Positions 51,547 through 60,926 are shown, counted from the first letter of the stretch. The stretch: 64,000 bases of DNA from CAVXNB01 sp963763085 (GCA_963763085.1 CAVXNB010000003.1:558001-622000); one strand, 5' to 3'. Made by a program: numbers and translations. Notes: generated by a model not told the origin, from the sequence alone.

Positions 51547-53900
51547 ACAGCACTCCCGACGTGGGGACGGTCGACCTCGACGGGCTGGATCGTCTCCAGC
51601 GACGGATCCTGTGGCTCGCGGTGCGGATCGTCCACCACGCCAACCACGAACGCTCGAACGCGGATCAGATGAAGGTTGGGGGTCACCAGGCGAGCAGCGC
51701 CTCGGTGGTGTCCATCATGACGGCGCTGTACTTCGCCCACCTGGGCCGGGACGATCGCGTGGCGGTGAAGCCTCACGCCTCTCCGGTCCTCCACGCCATC
51801 CAGTACCTGCTCGGCAATCTCGAGCGCGGCCAGCTGCTCAGCCTGCGGGAGTTCGGCGGGCTGCAGGCCTACCCGAGCCGCACCAAGGACCCGTTTCGTG
51901 TCGACTTCTCGACCGGGAGCGTCGGCTTGGGCGCCGCCGCGACGCTGTTCGGCGCGCTTACGCGACGCTACGTCGACGCCCATTTCGGCTCCCGGCCGCG
52001 CTCGCGCTTCGTCGCGCTCATCGGCGACGCCGAGCTCGACGAGGGCAACATCTGGGAGGCGATCACCGAGGAGGCCGCCAGCGGCCTGGGCGAGGTGTGC
52101 TGGATCATCGACCTGAACCGGCAGTCGCTCGACCGGGTCGTGCCCGGCATCCGAGCCGGCCACCTGGAGCACATGTTCTCCGCCACCGGCTGGAACGTGA
52201 TCGAGGTGAAGTACGGCCCGAGGCTGCGGGCGGCGTTCGAGCGTCCCGGAGGTGACGCCCTCCGCCGCCACCTCGACATGATGCCGAACCAGGCCTACCA
52301 GGCCATGTTCTCCCTCAGGGCAGCCGAGCTTCGCGACCGGTTCCTGCTCGGGGCCGACCCGGAAGTGAAGCGCACGCTCGCGAACGTCGACGACGGCGAG
52401 CTCGCGGCGCTCCTGCACGATCTCGGCGGCCACGACCTCGGCGACCTGCTCACGGCGCTCCGGGCGGCGGACGCCGTCGAGGACCAGCCGTCGGTCATCT
52501 TCGCCTACACGGTCAAGGGCTGGGGCCTGCCGTTCGCCGGCAGCCGCCTCAATCACGCCGCTCTCCTGTCGCCGGCCCAGCTCGACGCCCTGCGCGACGA
52601 GCTCGGCATCGCTCCCGGGTGCGACTGGGACCTGCCGCTCGCCGGCTCTCCCGAAGGCGACGTCGTTGCGGCCGCCCGGCGCCGCCTCGGCAAGCCGCCG
52701 GCGCCTCCCGAGCCGAGAGCCGTCCCGATCCCCGAGTCGGTCGGGGCTCGCTTCGGCCCCGGACCGGTCGCGACACAGGAGGCTTTCGGCCGGGTCCTGG
52801 GCGAACTGGCCAACCGCGAGGAGATCGCCAAGCGGATCGTGACCGTGACGCCGGACGTCGCGATCTCCACGAACCTGGGCGGCTGGATCAACAAGCGGGG
52901 GGTCTTCGCCCCGGTCGACGAGCTCGACTTCGGTGATGGCTCAGGTCTGCTGTCGTGGCGCCCCTCGCCGCGCGGTCAGCACATCGAGCTCGGCATCTCT
53001 GAGATGAACCTTTTTCTGCTGCTCGGCCAGCTCGGCTTGGCCCACGACCTTTCGCACGAGCAGCTGCTGGCGGTCGGAACCGTCTACGACCCGTTCGTGT
53101 GCCGAGGTCTCGACGCGTTCATCTACAGCTTGTACTCCGGGGCCCGTTTCGTGATTGCCGGCACCCCGTCGGGCATCACCTTGAGCGCCGAGGGCGGCGC
53201 TCACCAGTCGACCATCACGTCGTCGATCGGCTTCGAGCTCCCCGGTCTCGAGTACGCCGAGCCGGCGTACGCCCAAGCGCTCGAATGGGTGCTGTGCGAC
53301 TCGCTTCGGCGCGTGAGCGCGCCCGACGGATCGGCGTCGTATCTGCGCCTCTCGACCCGGCCGCTCGACCAGGAGCCGTTCCAGGCTGCGAAGGAGCGGC
53401 TGGGCGACGAGACGCTGCGGCGCCAGGTCGTCGCCGGCGGCTATCGCCTCGTGGACGCCGGACCCGCCTTGGGGCGGCCGCTCGTGCATCTGGCCGCCGC
53501 CGGGCCGGTCCTCGTCGAGGTGGTCGCGGCAGCAGCCGCGCTCGAGGAGGAGGGAGTGGCGGCGAACGTGATCGACCTGACCGTCCCCGGCCGGCTGTAC
53601 CACGAGTGGCGGGCGTCGCTGCGAACCGCCACGCGCCGCGCCCGGACGCCAACCGGGCGGCACCATCTCGGGGTGCTCCTTCCCGAGTCGGAACGGGATG
53701 CCCCCATCGTGACCGTCCATGACGCGTCGAGCCACGCGCTGGCTTGGCTCGGGTCTGTCTTCGGTGCGCCGGCGGTGCCCGTCGGGGTGGACGGCTTCGG
53801 GCAGTCGGGCTCGAGAGAGGACCTCTACCGCGCCCACGATCTCGACACCGAGAGCGTCGTGAACGCGGCGCTCATCGCACTCGACGCCCGCAGTCGGTAG
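51543..53900 (+). CDS. Transketolase/pyruvate dehydrogenase E1-like thiamine enzyme
   Basis: 785 residues from a GTG overlapping the AsnC stop. It resembles homodimeric AceE/transketolase-like proteins: GHQASSASVVSIMTALYFAHL, the thiamine-diphosphate motif ALIGDAELDEGNIWEAI with DLNRQSLDRV, a middle domain (TPDVAISTNLGGWI, HIELGISEMNLFLLLGQLGLAHD, GTPSGITLSAEGGAHQS) and a transketolase C-terminal domain. It is shorter than AceE (about 890). No E2 or E3 gene is nearby. In this region it might act on a 2-oxo acid from amino-acid degradation; this is inference. Confidence 0.78.
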   Translation: MNSTPDVGTVDLDGLDRLQRRILWLAVRIVHHANHERSNADQMKVGGHQASSASVVSIMTALYFAHLGRDDRVAVKPHASPVLHAIQYLLGNLERGQLLSLREFGGLQAYPSRTKDPFRVDFSTGSVGLGAAATLFGALTRRYVDAHFGSRPRSRFVALIGDAELDEGNIWEAITEEAASGLGEVCWIIDLNRQSLDRVVPGIRAGHLEHMFSATGWNVIEVKYGPRLRAAFERPGGDALRRHLDMMPNQAYQAMFSLRAAELRDRFLLGADPEVKRTLANVDDGELAALLHDLGGHDLGDLLTALRAADAVEDQPSVIFAYTVKGWGLPFAGSRLNHAALLSPAQLDALRDELGIAPGCDWDLPLAGSPEGDVVAAARRRLGKPPAPPEPRAVPIPESVGARFGPGPVATQEAFGRVLGELANREEIAKRIVTVTPDVAISTNLGGWINKRGVFAPVDELDFGDGSGLLSWRPSPRGQHIELGISEMNLFLLLGQLGLAHDLSHEQLLAVGTVYDPFVCRGLDAFIYSLYSGARFVIAGTPSGITLSAEGGAHQSTITSSIGFELPGLEYAEPAYAQALEWVLCDSLRRVSAPDGSASYLRLSTRPLDQEPFQAAKERLGDETLRRQVVAGGYRLVDAGPALGRPLVHLAAAGPVLVEVVAAAAALEEEGVAANVIDLTVPGRLYHEWRASLRTATRRARTPTGRHHLGVLLPESERDAPIVTVHDASSHALAWLGSVFGAPAVPVGVDGFGQSGSREDLYRAHDLDTESVVNAALIALDARSR

Positions 53901-53902
53901 AA

Positions 53903-53920
53903 GCCGGCTGCGGGGCCGGC
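53903..53920. terminator. Short GC hairpin between convergent genes
   Basis: GCCGGC-N6-GCCGGC in the 24 bases between the E1-like gene and the deaminase. No T-run. It may act as a weak bidirectional terminator. Confidence 0.35.
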
Positions 53921-53924
53921 GCCG

Positions 53925-54950
53925 TCACGCGTCAAGCCGCGCCGTGCCGGCGTACGACTCGAGCTCTTGGATCAGCTGGTCCTTGGCAGCGCTCGGCAGC
54001 CACGAGACCTCGAACGCGTTGCGCTCCAGCTGCACGAGCTCGTTCTGGGTCAAGCCGACGGCCTGCTGGGCGGCGAGGAGATTGTCCGACACATAAGCCT
54101 GGAAGTATGCGGGGTCGTCCGAATTGACGGTCACCTTGAGACCGGCGTCGAGCATCTTCTTGATCTCGTGGGCCTTCAGGTCACCGGTCACGTAGCGGTT
54201 CGATACGGGGCACGCCGTCATCCCGAGGCGGCGCCGCGCGACCTCGGCGACGAGGTCGTCGTCCTCGAGGATGTTGACGCCGTGGTCGATCCGCTCGACC
54301 CCGATCACCTCCACGCACTGGCGGATGTGCTCGCTCGAATTCTCCTGGTCGACGTCGCAGTGCATGGTCAGCCGGTAGCCCTCCGCCCGGGCGCGCCGGA
54401 ACACGTCGGTGAACTTCGTCGGTGGATGGCCCTTCTCGTCCGAGTCGAGGCCGATCGCCACGATCCACTCGCGGTAGGGAAGAGACTCGAGCAGCGTCGC
54501 CATTGCGAACTCGGCCGACTGGTCGCGCAGGATGCACATGATGAGCTGGGCACGCACCCCGAGCAGCCGATAGGCGTCGATGACCGCTCCACGGAGGCCG
54601 CTCAATACCGTGTGGAACTCCACTCCCCGCGAAGTGTGCGCCTGGGGATCAAAGAAGATCTCTGCGTATCGGATGTTCTCCCGCTGTGCCCGCTGCAGAT
54701 ACGCCCAGGCGAGATCGTAGAAGTCCTTGGGCGTCCGAAGCACCGACATCGCCTCGTAATACCCGACGAGAAACGACGTCAGGTCGTGAAAGTTGTACGC
54801 AGCCCGCACCTCTGCTGCGTCGGCATACTGGAGCGCGACGCCGTTGCGCTTTGCGATCTCGAAGCGTAGCTCCGGTTCGAAGGTCCCTTCGATGTGGACA
54901 TGCAGCTCCGCCTTCGGCATCTGCTGAATGAATTCAGAAGGACTTGACAC
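53925..54950 (-). CDS. add: Adenosine/adenine deaminase
   Basis: 341 residues. The GTG at 54950 is preceded by AAAAGGAG. It has ADD metal and catalytic motifs: KAELHVHIEGTFEPELR (His-x-His), the MHCDVDQENSSEHIRQCVEVIGVERIDHG block with His and Glu, CPVSNRYVTGDL, and VNSDDPAYF with the two Asp. The HIEGTFEPE form rather than HLDGSLR resembles adenine deaminases of the ADD family, so adenine may be the real substrate. It fits the nitrogen-rich-compound theme of the region and is monocistronic. Confidence 0.85.
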   Translation of the reverse strand: MSSPSEFIQQMPKAELHVHIEGTFEPELRFEIAKRNGVALQYADAAEVRAAYNFHDLTSFLVGYYEAMSVLRTPKDFYDLAWAYLQRAQRENIRYAEIFFDPQAHTSRGVEFHTVLSGLRGAVIDAYRLLGVRAQLIMCILRDQSAEFAMATLLESLPYREWIVAIGLDSDEKGHPPTKFTDVFRRARAEGYRLTMHCDVDQENSSEHIRQCVEVIGVERIDHGVNILEDDDLVAEVARRRLGMTACPVSNRYVTGDLKAHEIKKMLDAGLKVTVNSDDPAYFQAYVSDNLLAAQQAVGLTQNELVQLERNAFEVSWLPSAAKDQLIQELESYAGTARLDA

Positions 54951-55019
54951 AGTTCTCCTTTTCGCGCCACGCGCGGACGTTCTTCGGTGCACCACTGAGT
55001 CGACGAATTCGACCCGACA

Positions 55020-56387
55020 CTAGTCGACGTTCGAATCGCTGCGGCGGGAGCGCGAGCGGCCCGCCGTCTCGGCGAACAGGCCGAAGACATCCCTCTCAGA
55101 CGCAATGTCCAGTAGGCGGCTGTACAGCTCGGGCGCCCTCGACGCCCAGGACAGCTGCAGGAATTTCTCTCTCATCGTCTCGGCGTCCGGGCGATTGGTG
55201 AAGTGTCCTCGCGCGTTGTCGACCTGGTGTCGTCTCGTCTGGCCGTTCGCCATGTTGACCGTCACCCGTGCGGGTAGCTGCTCGGGCCATTTGGCGCTCA
55301 TCCCGGGGTCGCTTCGCACGGTGACGCGCGACGCCAGCTCTGCCACCTCCCGATCGTCCGAGAACATTTCGGGCCCCGCACGGCCGTGCTTGACGGCCAC
55401 GGCCACGGCGAACGGCAACGAGAAACGGGACGAGAGCGGATTACCCACCGACCCCCGAGCCAGTCTCATCGCCCGCTCTCCGGTCTCGACCTCGATGTCG
55501 CGCACCTGATGCAGATCGAGGGGGCCCATGGCTAGCACGGCGTCGATCGCAGGATGCGAGAGCGCGCAGGCGCTGTGGAGCTTGAAGTAGTCGTGCGCGA
55601 TCCGCAGTCGCGACGGATCGATGGCGTCGGTCAGAGCGGCAAGATCACGGATTCCCTTGGAGATTCCGCTCGCACGGCCGGTCAGGGCGGCGAGCGAGCC
55701 CGTGAACCCGCTCGCGGCGAGGTCGGCGGCGGCCACGCCGGCGGCGGCACCGAGGCCGGTATAGAAGTTACGCATCGTCGCGCCCTCGTAACAGGCCTCC
55801 CAGGTACCGAGCACCGGCACGGTGGCGGCCGCCAGAGCGGCCGCAGACGGCGAGACTCGGCGCAGGCGCGCCACCGCCACCGCTGCCCCAACGGCGCCGA
55901 AGTGACCGTGGGGATGGACCGATGGCTTCAACTCGAGCGCCTCGAACAGCCTGGCGGCGACCTCGTACCCCGAAAGGAACGCCGTCAGCGTCTCCTCGCC
56001 GCCGTTGCCACAGGCCTGCGCGGTCGCGAGCACGGCGGGCACGATGTGGGCGGAGGGATGACCGGTCGGGCGAACGCCTTCGTCGAGCTCGAGGCTCGTG
56101 GCCGCCGCACCGTTGATCATGGCCGCGATCACGGGCGGCGCCGCCGGATAACCGGGCGAGAGCACCACGGCGTGCGGCCGTCTCGAGGACGACCGGTGAA
56201 TGCCCAACAACGTGGAGCCCGCCAGCAGCGTCGCCATCTCCGGCTGGGTGGTGCCCGCCATGATCACACCAACCGTGTCGGCGAAGACGACGGCGGCGTG
56301 ATCCCGGAGCGCGGCCGGGACGTCGTCGAGCTCGAGGGCGCACGACCGCTCGGCGAGATCCACCAGGGCGGACCGAACCGACGTCAT
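55020..56387 (-). CDS. MmgE/PrpD-family protein
   Basis: 455 residues from the ATG at 56387. The family is the 2-methylcitrate dehydratase and cis-aconitate decarboxylase fold. Seen: HAAVVFADTVGVIMAGT, the SLELDEGVRPTGHPSAHIVPAVLA segment with the active-site Asp and His, GYEVAARLFEAL, HPHGHFGAVGAA and SCALSHPAIDAVLAM. The substrate is not readable; propionate breakdown or another dicarboxylate/lyase reaction is possible. It is downstream of the solute-binding protein gene on the same strand with a gap of 31 bases. Confidence 0.82.
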   Translation of the reverse strand: MTSVRSALVDLAERSCALELDDVPAALRDHAAVVFADTVGVIMAGTTQPEMATLLAGSTLLGIHRSSSRRPHAVVLSPGYPAAPPVIAAMINGAAATSLELDEGVRPTGHPSAHIVPAVLATAQACGNGGEETLTAFLSGYEVAARLFEALELKPSVHPHGHFGAVGAAVAVARLRRVSPSAAALAAATVPVLGTWEACYEGATMRNFYTGLGAAAGVAAADLAASGFTGSLAALTGRASGISKGIRDLAALTDAIDPSRLRIAHDYFKLHSACALSHPAIDAVLAMGPLDLHQVRDIEVETGERAMRLARGSVGNPLSSRFSLPFAVAVAVKHGRAGPEMFSDDREVAELASRVTVRSDPGMSAKWPEQLPARVTVNMANGQTRRHQVDNARGHFTNRPDAETMREKFLQLSWASRAPELYSRLLDIASERDVFGLFAETAGRSRSRRSDSNVD

Positions 56388-56418
56388 CGGAGGCAGTCCG
56401 CCCGCGTGCTGGGGCCGG

Positions 56419-58080
56419 CTAGGAGAGCCAGATGTGTTTGAAGTCGTAGTTGTTGAACGAAAGGCCCGATCTGGCTGGCACGGCGCCGTAGACGTTGGCG
56501 GCATAGGCGTCGATCACCGGGAGAAAGAACGGGATGATGTAACCGCCCTGCTCGTAGTCGATCATCTGCATCTCGTGCGCGATCTCGTTGCGCTTGCTCT
56601 GGTCGGTCGTCGCCACGGCCTCGTTGTACAAGGCTGTGTAGTGCGGGTCGTTGAAATGGCACTCGTTGTAGGGCGACGTCGGGAGCGTGGCGTCGGCCAC
56701 CTGGGGCACGTAGTAGTTGTAGTCCCAATAGTCCTGTGCGAAGACCCATTTCAGGTAGTTCGGCCCGAAGAAATTGGTCGTGTCCATCAGCGAGACGTTC
56801 ACGCCGGCGGCTGTCGCCTGCTGAGCGTACACCTGCGCCATCTTGGTGACGCCCTGGGCGATGTCCGAGGTGACCAGCTGCACCGACAGATGCTCATGGC
56901 CGGCGGACTTGAGGAGCGACTTCGCCTTGTCGATGTCCTGGACCCGCTGGGGGATGCTGTGGTCGTACTCAGGGGCGAAGATGCCGAAGATGTCGTTGCC
57001 GATGGTGCCGTAGCCGCCGAAGACGAGGTCGAGCATCTGCTGGCGGTCGACGAGAAGCCTCAGCGCCTGGCGCACGCGGACGTCGCTGAACGGCGCCGTG
57101 TCCACCCGCATCGTGAAGGGGTTCCATCCGGCTCCTTCGGAGATCAGGACATGCTTGTTGGCGCCCCTGAGCGGCGTGATCGAGACCGAGGACAGTCCGG
57201 CGATCAGGTTCGCCTCGCCGGAGATCAAGGCGTTGGTCTGGCTCGTCTCGTCGGCGTAGTCCGTCATGATCAGGGTGTCGGCGTAAGGCAGCCCGGTCAT
57301 CCAGTAGTCGGGGTTGCGGACGAACATGCTCTGCTGGCCCGCGGTGAACGACTCGAACTTGAACGGCCCCGTGCCTACCGGATGCTTGACGTCGAAGCCG
57401 ACAGGCATCACGTATGGCGCGATGTTCGTCGACAGAACCTGGACCAACGTCGCAATGGGCTGGCTGAACGGCAGCGAGACCGTGTGCTGGTCCAGCTTCT
57501 TCATGTCGGCGACCTTCAGTCCGTGGAGGGCGGCGGCGGCCTCGCCGGGGCTCTTCGGATTCAGCGTCTCCTGGAACGTGAAGAGGACGTCGTCGGCGGT
57601 CAGATCCTTGCCGTTGTGGAACGTCACGCCCTTGCGGACGCGGATCGTCCATACGGTGGCGTCTGAATTCGGCTCGATCTCCTCGGCGAGATACAGCTCG
57701 GGCTGCGCGCTCGGCGTCATCCGGACGAAGAGGTCGAAGAGATTGTTCACCCTGGCGTAGTCGACGTTGGCGACCGGCGCCAGCGGATTGAGCGTGTCGC
57801 TGCTCGACCCTCCGGTGAAGCCGACGTTGAGGGTTCCGCCCCTCTTCGGCGCTGCGGCGGAGGTGGTCGTGGTGGTGCTGCTGCCGGCGGAGGACGTCGT
57901 GGTCGGCGAGCTCGAGCCAGACCCGCAACCGGCCAGTGCGATCCCACCGAGGGCGGCGGCGCCGAGGCCAACCGTCTGCAGAAACCGCCTCCGTGACACA
58001 GGGTCCCCCGCCCCGACCGAATCGGTTCGGCCAGCCGCTCCGCCTTCGGGAGCTGTGTCACGTTGACGGTCCGTGTCCAT
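56419..58080 (-). CDS. ABC transporter solute-binding lipoprotein (family 5), Tat-type signal
   Basis: 553 residues. It begins with a twin-arginine signal (SRRRFLQTVGLGAAALGGIA) ending in a lipobox LAGC at about 49-52, then a Thr/Ser-rich linker. The body is of the DppA/OppA class (KRGGTLNVGFTG, TVWTIRVRKGVTFHNGKDLTADDVLFTF, VGTGPFKFESF, the usual markers). It binds peptides, opines or similar. No permease or ATPase genes are adjacent, so it is an orphan. It is linked on the same strand to the MmgE/PrpD gene. Confidence 0.87.
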   Translation of the reverse strand: MDTDRQRDTAPEGGAAGRTDSVGAGDPVSRRRFLQTVGLGAAALGGIALAGCGSGSSSPTTTSSAGSSTTTTTSAAAPKRGGTLNVGFTGGSSSDTLNPLAPVANVDYARVNNLFDLFVRMTPSAQPELYLAEEIEPNSDATVWTIRVRKGVTFHNGKDLTADDVLFTFQETLNPKSPGEAAAALHGLKVADMKKLDQHTVSLPFSQPIATLVQVLSTNIAPYVMPVGFDVKHPVGTGPFKFESFTAGQQSMFVRNPDYWMTGLPYADTLIMTDYADETSQTNALISGEANLIAGLSSVSITPLRGANKHVLISEGAGWNPFTMRVDTAPFSDVRVRQALRLLVDRQQMLDLVFGGYGTIGNDIFGIFAPEYDHSIPQRVQDIDKAKSLLKSAGHEHLSVQLVTSDIAQGVTKMAQVYAQQATAAGVNVSLMDTTNFFGPNYLKWVFAQDYWDYNYYVPQVADATLPTSPYNECHFNDPHYTALYNEAVATTDQSKRNEIAHEMQMIDYEQGGYIIPFFLPVIDAYAANVYGAVPARSGLSFNNYDFKHIWLS

Positions 58081-58225
58081 GCCTGCGTCCCCCTCGATCC
58101 TCGACGACTATAGGTACGCCGCCGCGGATTCGTCAACGGCTTGGCGTGCTCATCGAGGTTTTCGGTATCTTTCGACTGCCCGGACCCATACAACGGCGAG
58201 CGACACCTCTCGAGAAGGAGCAACG

Positions 58226-58996
58226 ATGGACTTGGGACTGACTGGTAGGCGCTATCTGGTCACCGGCGCCTCGCGAGGCCTTGGGCGCGCGGTTGCGTCG
58301 GTGCTCGTGGCCGAGGGGTCGAAGGTGCTGATCGCCTCGCGTTCAGCGGAGGCGATCGAGAGCGCAGCCCGCGAGCTCGGCGACCTGGCTTTCGGCGTCG
58401 CCGTTGACCTGACCGAGCCGGGGGCGCCGGCACAGCTCGTGGCGGAGGCGACGGAGCGCCTCGGGGGACTCGACGGTGCATTCGTCAGCCACGGAGGGCC
58501 CTCGGCGACCACCGCTGGCGATCTCACCGACGAGCAGCTGCGGGCCGCGATCGAGGGTTCGCTCGTCGCCCCGATCCGGCTCGTGCGCGAGGTTGTGAAG
58601 GTGCTCGGGGAGGGCGGCTCGATCGCCGTGCTCACCTCGGGCAGCGCTGTGGAGCCGCTCCCTGGCCTCGCGACCTCGAACCTGACCCGCCCCGGAATGT
58701 GGGGCTACGTGAAGACGCTCTCGGACGAGGTCGGGCCACGGGGCATCAGGGTGAACTGCGTCGTGCCCGGCTCCTTCGGCACGGACCGCATCATCGATCT
58801 GTACCGGCGGGAGGCCGACGCGACCGGCAGGTCGCTCGAGGAGGTTCAGGCCGAGTCCGAGCAGGCCATCCCGCTTCGACGGATCGGCGACCCGGAGGAG
58901 CTCGCCCGTGTGGCGGCCTTCCTTCTCTCGCCGGCGGCCTCGTACGTGACCGGCGCAGCGTGGCCGGTGGACGGCGGAGCGATTCGGGGCCTGTAG
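58226..58996 (+). CDS. Short-chain dehydrogenase/reductase lacking the usual Tyr-Lys motif
   Basis: 256 residues, ATG after GAGAAGGAG. The NAD(P) site is normal (YLVTGASRGLGRAVASVL, then AVDLTEPG). Where other family members have YxxxK, this protein has LATSNLTRPGMWGYVKTL: the Tyr position is Ser and the Lys position Arg, a known divergent subgroup. The C-terminus (VAAFLLSPAASYVTGAAWPVDGGAIRGL) is typical. It probably still binds cofactor, but the reaction is uncertain. It is followed by a class II aldolase gene 24 bases away. Confidence 0.83.
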   Translation: MDLGLTGRRYLVTGASRGLGRAVASVLVAEGSKVLIASRSAEAIESAARELGDLAFGVAVDLTEPGAPAQLVAEATERLGGLDGAFVSHGGPSATTAGDLTDEQLRAAIEGSLVAPIRLVREVVKVLGEGGSIAVLTSGSAVEPLPGLATSNLTRPGMWGYVKTLSDEVGPRGIRVNCVVPGSFGTDRIIDLYRREADATGRSLEEVQAESEQAIPLRRIGDPEELARVAAFLLSPAASYVTGAAWPVDGGAIRGL

Positions 58997-59020
58997 CGCT
59001 GACCTCCTAAGCTGGCTGAC

Positions 59021-59773
59021 ATGACCAGCCTTCTTCTCTCCAAGCCAAGCGCCGAACAGCTCTGGGAACAGCGACTGGAGTTGGCTACGGCATTCCGCGC
59101 CGCCTCCATGCACGGATTCAACGAAGGTATCGACAACCACTTCAGCGCAGTGGTCCATGGCACGGACGATCGGTTCCTGCTCAATCCCTACGGGCCTGAT
59201 TGGTCGGAGCTCACCGCACGCGATCTCCTCACCATTGATCTCGACGGTCGTCTCGTGGAGGGCGACGGTTCCTGGGAGCGCACGGCTTTCGTCATCCACC
59301 GCGCCGTTCACCGCGCACGCACCGATGCTCGATGCGTGCTCCATACCCACATGCCCTACGCGACCGCCCTCAGCATGACCGAGACCGGCCTACAGACCCG
59401 TGCAAGCCAGAATGCGATGCTCTTTCACGACCGCATCGTCCGCTTGTCCTACGCAGGGCTGGCCGACGCGGACGAGGAGGGCGCCCGGATCGCAGACGCG
59501 GTTGTGGCCGACGTCTCGGTCGTGATGCTCGACAATCACGGGGTCGTGGTCATCGGATCGTCGATTCCCGATGCCTGGCAGAAGCTCTACTTCCTGGAAC
59601 GCGCCTGCATGGCGCAGGTGCTCGCACAGTCGACCGGCTCGCCGTTGCGTCTTGCATCGAGCGCGGTGGCCGAACACACGGCGCACCAGTGGAAGGTCAT
59701 GCCAGGCGCCGACGCGCAGTTCGCCGCGGTCCGACGCTCGGTCGACCGGCTCAGTCCCGGCTGGGAGACCTGA
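59021..59773 (+). CDS. Class II aldolase/adducin-family protein
   Basis: 250 residues. GIDNHFSAVVHG, FLLNPYGPDWSELTARDLLTIDLDG and the zinc His pair in CVLHTHMPYATAL, with another His in VVMLDNHGVVVIG. The family makes or cleaves aldol bonds or decarboxylates; the exact substrate is unknown. It lies between an SDR and a Gfo/Idh/MocA gene, a trio often found in sugar-acid or polyol breakdown. Confidence 0.83.
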   Translation: MTSLLLSKPSAEQLWEQRLELATAFRAASMHGFNEGIDNHFSAVVHGTDDRFLLNPYGPDWSELTARDLLTIDLDGRLVEGDGSWERTAFVIHRAVHRARTDARCVLHTHMPYATALSMTETGLQTRASQNAMLFHDRIVRLSYAGLADADEEGARIADAVVADVSVVMLDNHGVVVIGSSIPDAWQKLYFLERACMAQVLAQSTGSPLRLASSAVAEHTAHQWKVMPGADAQFAAVRRSVDRLSPGWET

Positions 59774-59779
59774 CCCGTC

Positions 59780-60838
59780 TTGGAGAGCACGGAGGTCCGC
59801 GTCGGCGTGGTCGGCGCCGGATGGATCGGCCGCCAGCACTGCGCATCCCTGCGCAGGCTACCCGCGGCCCGTGTCGTCGCAGTAAGCGACATCGATGAGG
59901 AGCGCTCCCTGCAATTGGCGGGGGAATGTGGCGCGCGCTCCTTCCCCGACTGGCAGCAACTGTTGGATGCCGAGGCGATCGACGCTCTCGTCGTGGCCAC
60001 GCCGACGGGGTCGCACGCGTCGGCGGCTGTCGCCGCGCTCGAGCGCGGGCTTGGCGTCTTCATCGAGAAACCGATCGCGCGCACCTCAGCCGATGCCCAC
60101 ACCATCGTCCTCGCCGCCGAGCGGAACGGGGCCATTTGCGCCGTCGGCTACCAATGGCGCGCCCTGGGTGCCCTCGCGACACTGAAGGCCGAGTTGCGCT
60201 CCCGGCGTGCAGGCATGTTCCTCAGCCGGAGCATCGGATCGACCCAGGTGAGGGATTGGTTCGCCGATCGCCGGCAGACCGCCGGACTCCTCTTCGAGCG
60301 AGCAAGCCACGAGATCGATCTGCAACAGGCTCTGGGTGGGAAAGTGCTGTCTGCTCAGGCGTTGGAAGGCGACGTTCGGCTCTTCGGCCCGGAGGGCCCG
60401 GCTGGCTCGCCGGCCTCAGCCAGCCAGGTGCTTGCGATCACGTTGAAGTTCGCGAGTGGCACCATCGGTCTCATCGGCCTGTGCTCGGTCGCTCGAGGAG
60501 ATCCGCAGAGATTCGACTTGACGGTCGCGACGGAGTCGGGAACCTTCGAGCTCTTCCTGGATCCGTCGTTCGAGCTGAACACCGAGCTCCGGTACGCCGG
60601 CGCCCCGGCGCCGGCCGAGGACGATCGCTACTTCCGGGAGGTGCACCGGAGTCTTCACGTCTCGGAGAAGAGTCTCGAGGATCCCTTCGTGGGCGAGATG
60701 CGGATGTTCGTCGATGCCGTCCGCTCCGGACGGCCGGAGGCCGTCGCCTGCACGGCGCGCGACGGTTCAGACACGCTCGCGGTGGCGCTCGCAGCCGAGG
60801 AGAGCCTTTCGACCGGCCTCCCGGTGGCGGTCGCCTGA
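59780..60838 (+). CDS. Gfo/Idh/MocA-family oxidoreductase
   Basis: 352 residues from a TTG start 7 bases after the aldolase stop. The N-terminal Rossmann motif VGVVGAGWIGRQHCASLRR is followed by VVATPTGSHASAAVAALERGLGVFIEKPIARTSADAH, the EKP motif that binds the cofactor and substrate, and a C-terminal alpha/beta domain. It uses NAD(P) with sugars, inositols or related compounds. It is the end of the plus-strand operon SDR-aldolase-Gfo, closed by a hairpin at 60942. Confidence 0.85.
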   Translation: MESTEVRVGVVGAGWIGRQHCASLRRLPAARVVAVSDIDEERSLQLAGECGARSFPDWQQLLDAEAIDALVVATPTGSHASAAVAALERGLGVFIEKPIARTSADAHTIVLAAERNGAICAVGYQWRALGALATLKAELRSRRAGMFLSRSIGSTQVRDWFADRRQTAGLLFERASHEIDLQQALGGKVLSAQALEGDVRLFGPEGPAGSPASASQVLAITLKFASGTIGLIGLCSVARGDPQRFDLTVATESGTFELFLDPSFELNTELRYAGAPAPAEDDRYFREVHRSLHVSEKSLEDPFVGEMRMFVDAVRSGRPEAVACTARDGSDTLAVALAAEESLSTGLPVAVA

Positions 60839-60868
60839 CCGCCCGAGGGCTGCAGGCCTGCGGGACAG

Positions 60869-60926
60869 CCGCGACCTTCGGAACCCGGCGACCCTCGGGA
60901 CCTTCGGGACCCCGCGACCCTCGGGG
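60869..60926 (+). repeat. GC-rich tandem-like repeats
   Basis: Three imperfect units built on CGCGACCYTCGG (60869, 60886, 60910) follow the stop of the oxidoreductase gene. They lie directly before the nested hairpin. They may be a slipped repeat or part of a larger RNA structure. Confidence 0.45.
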
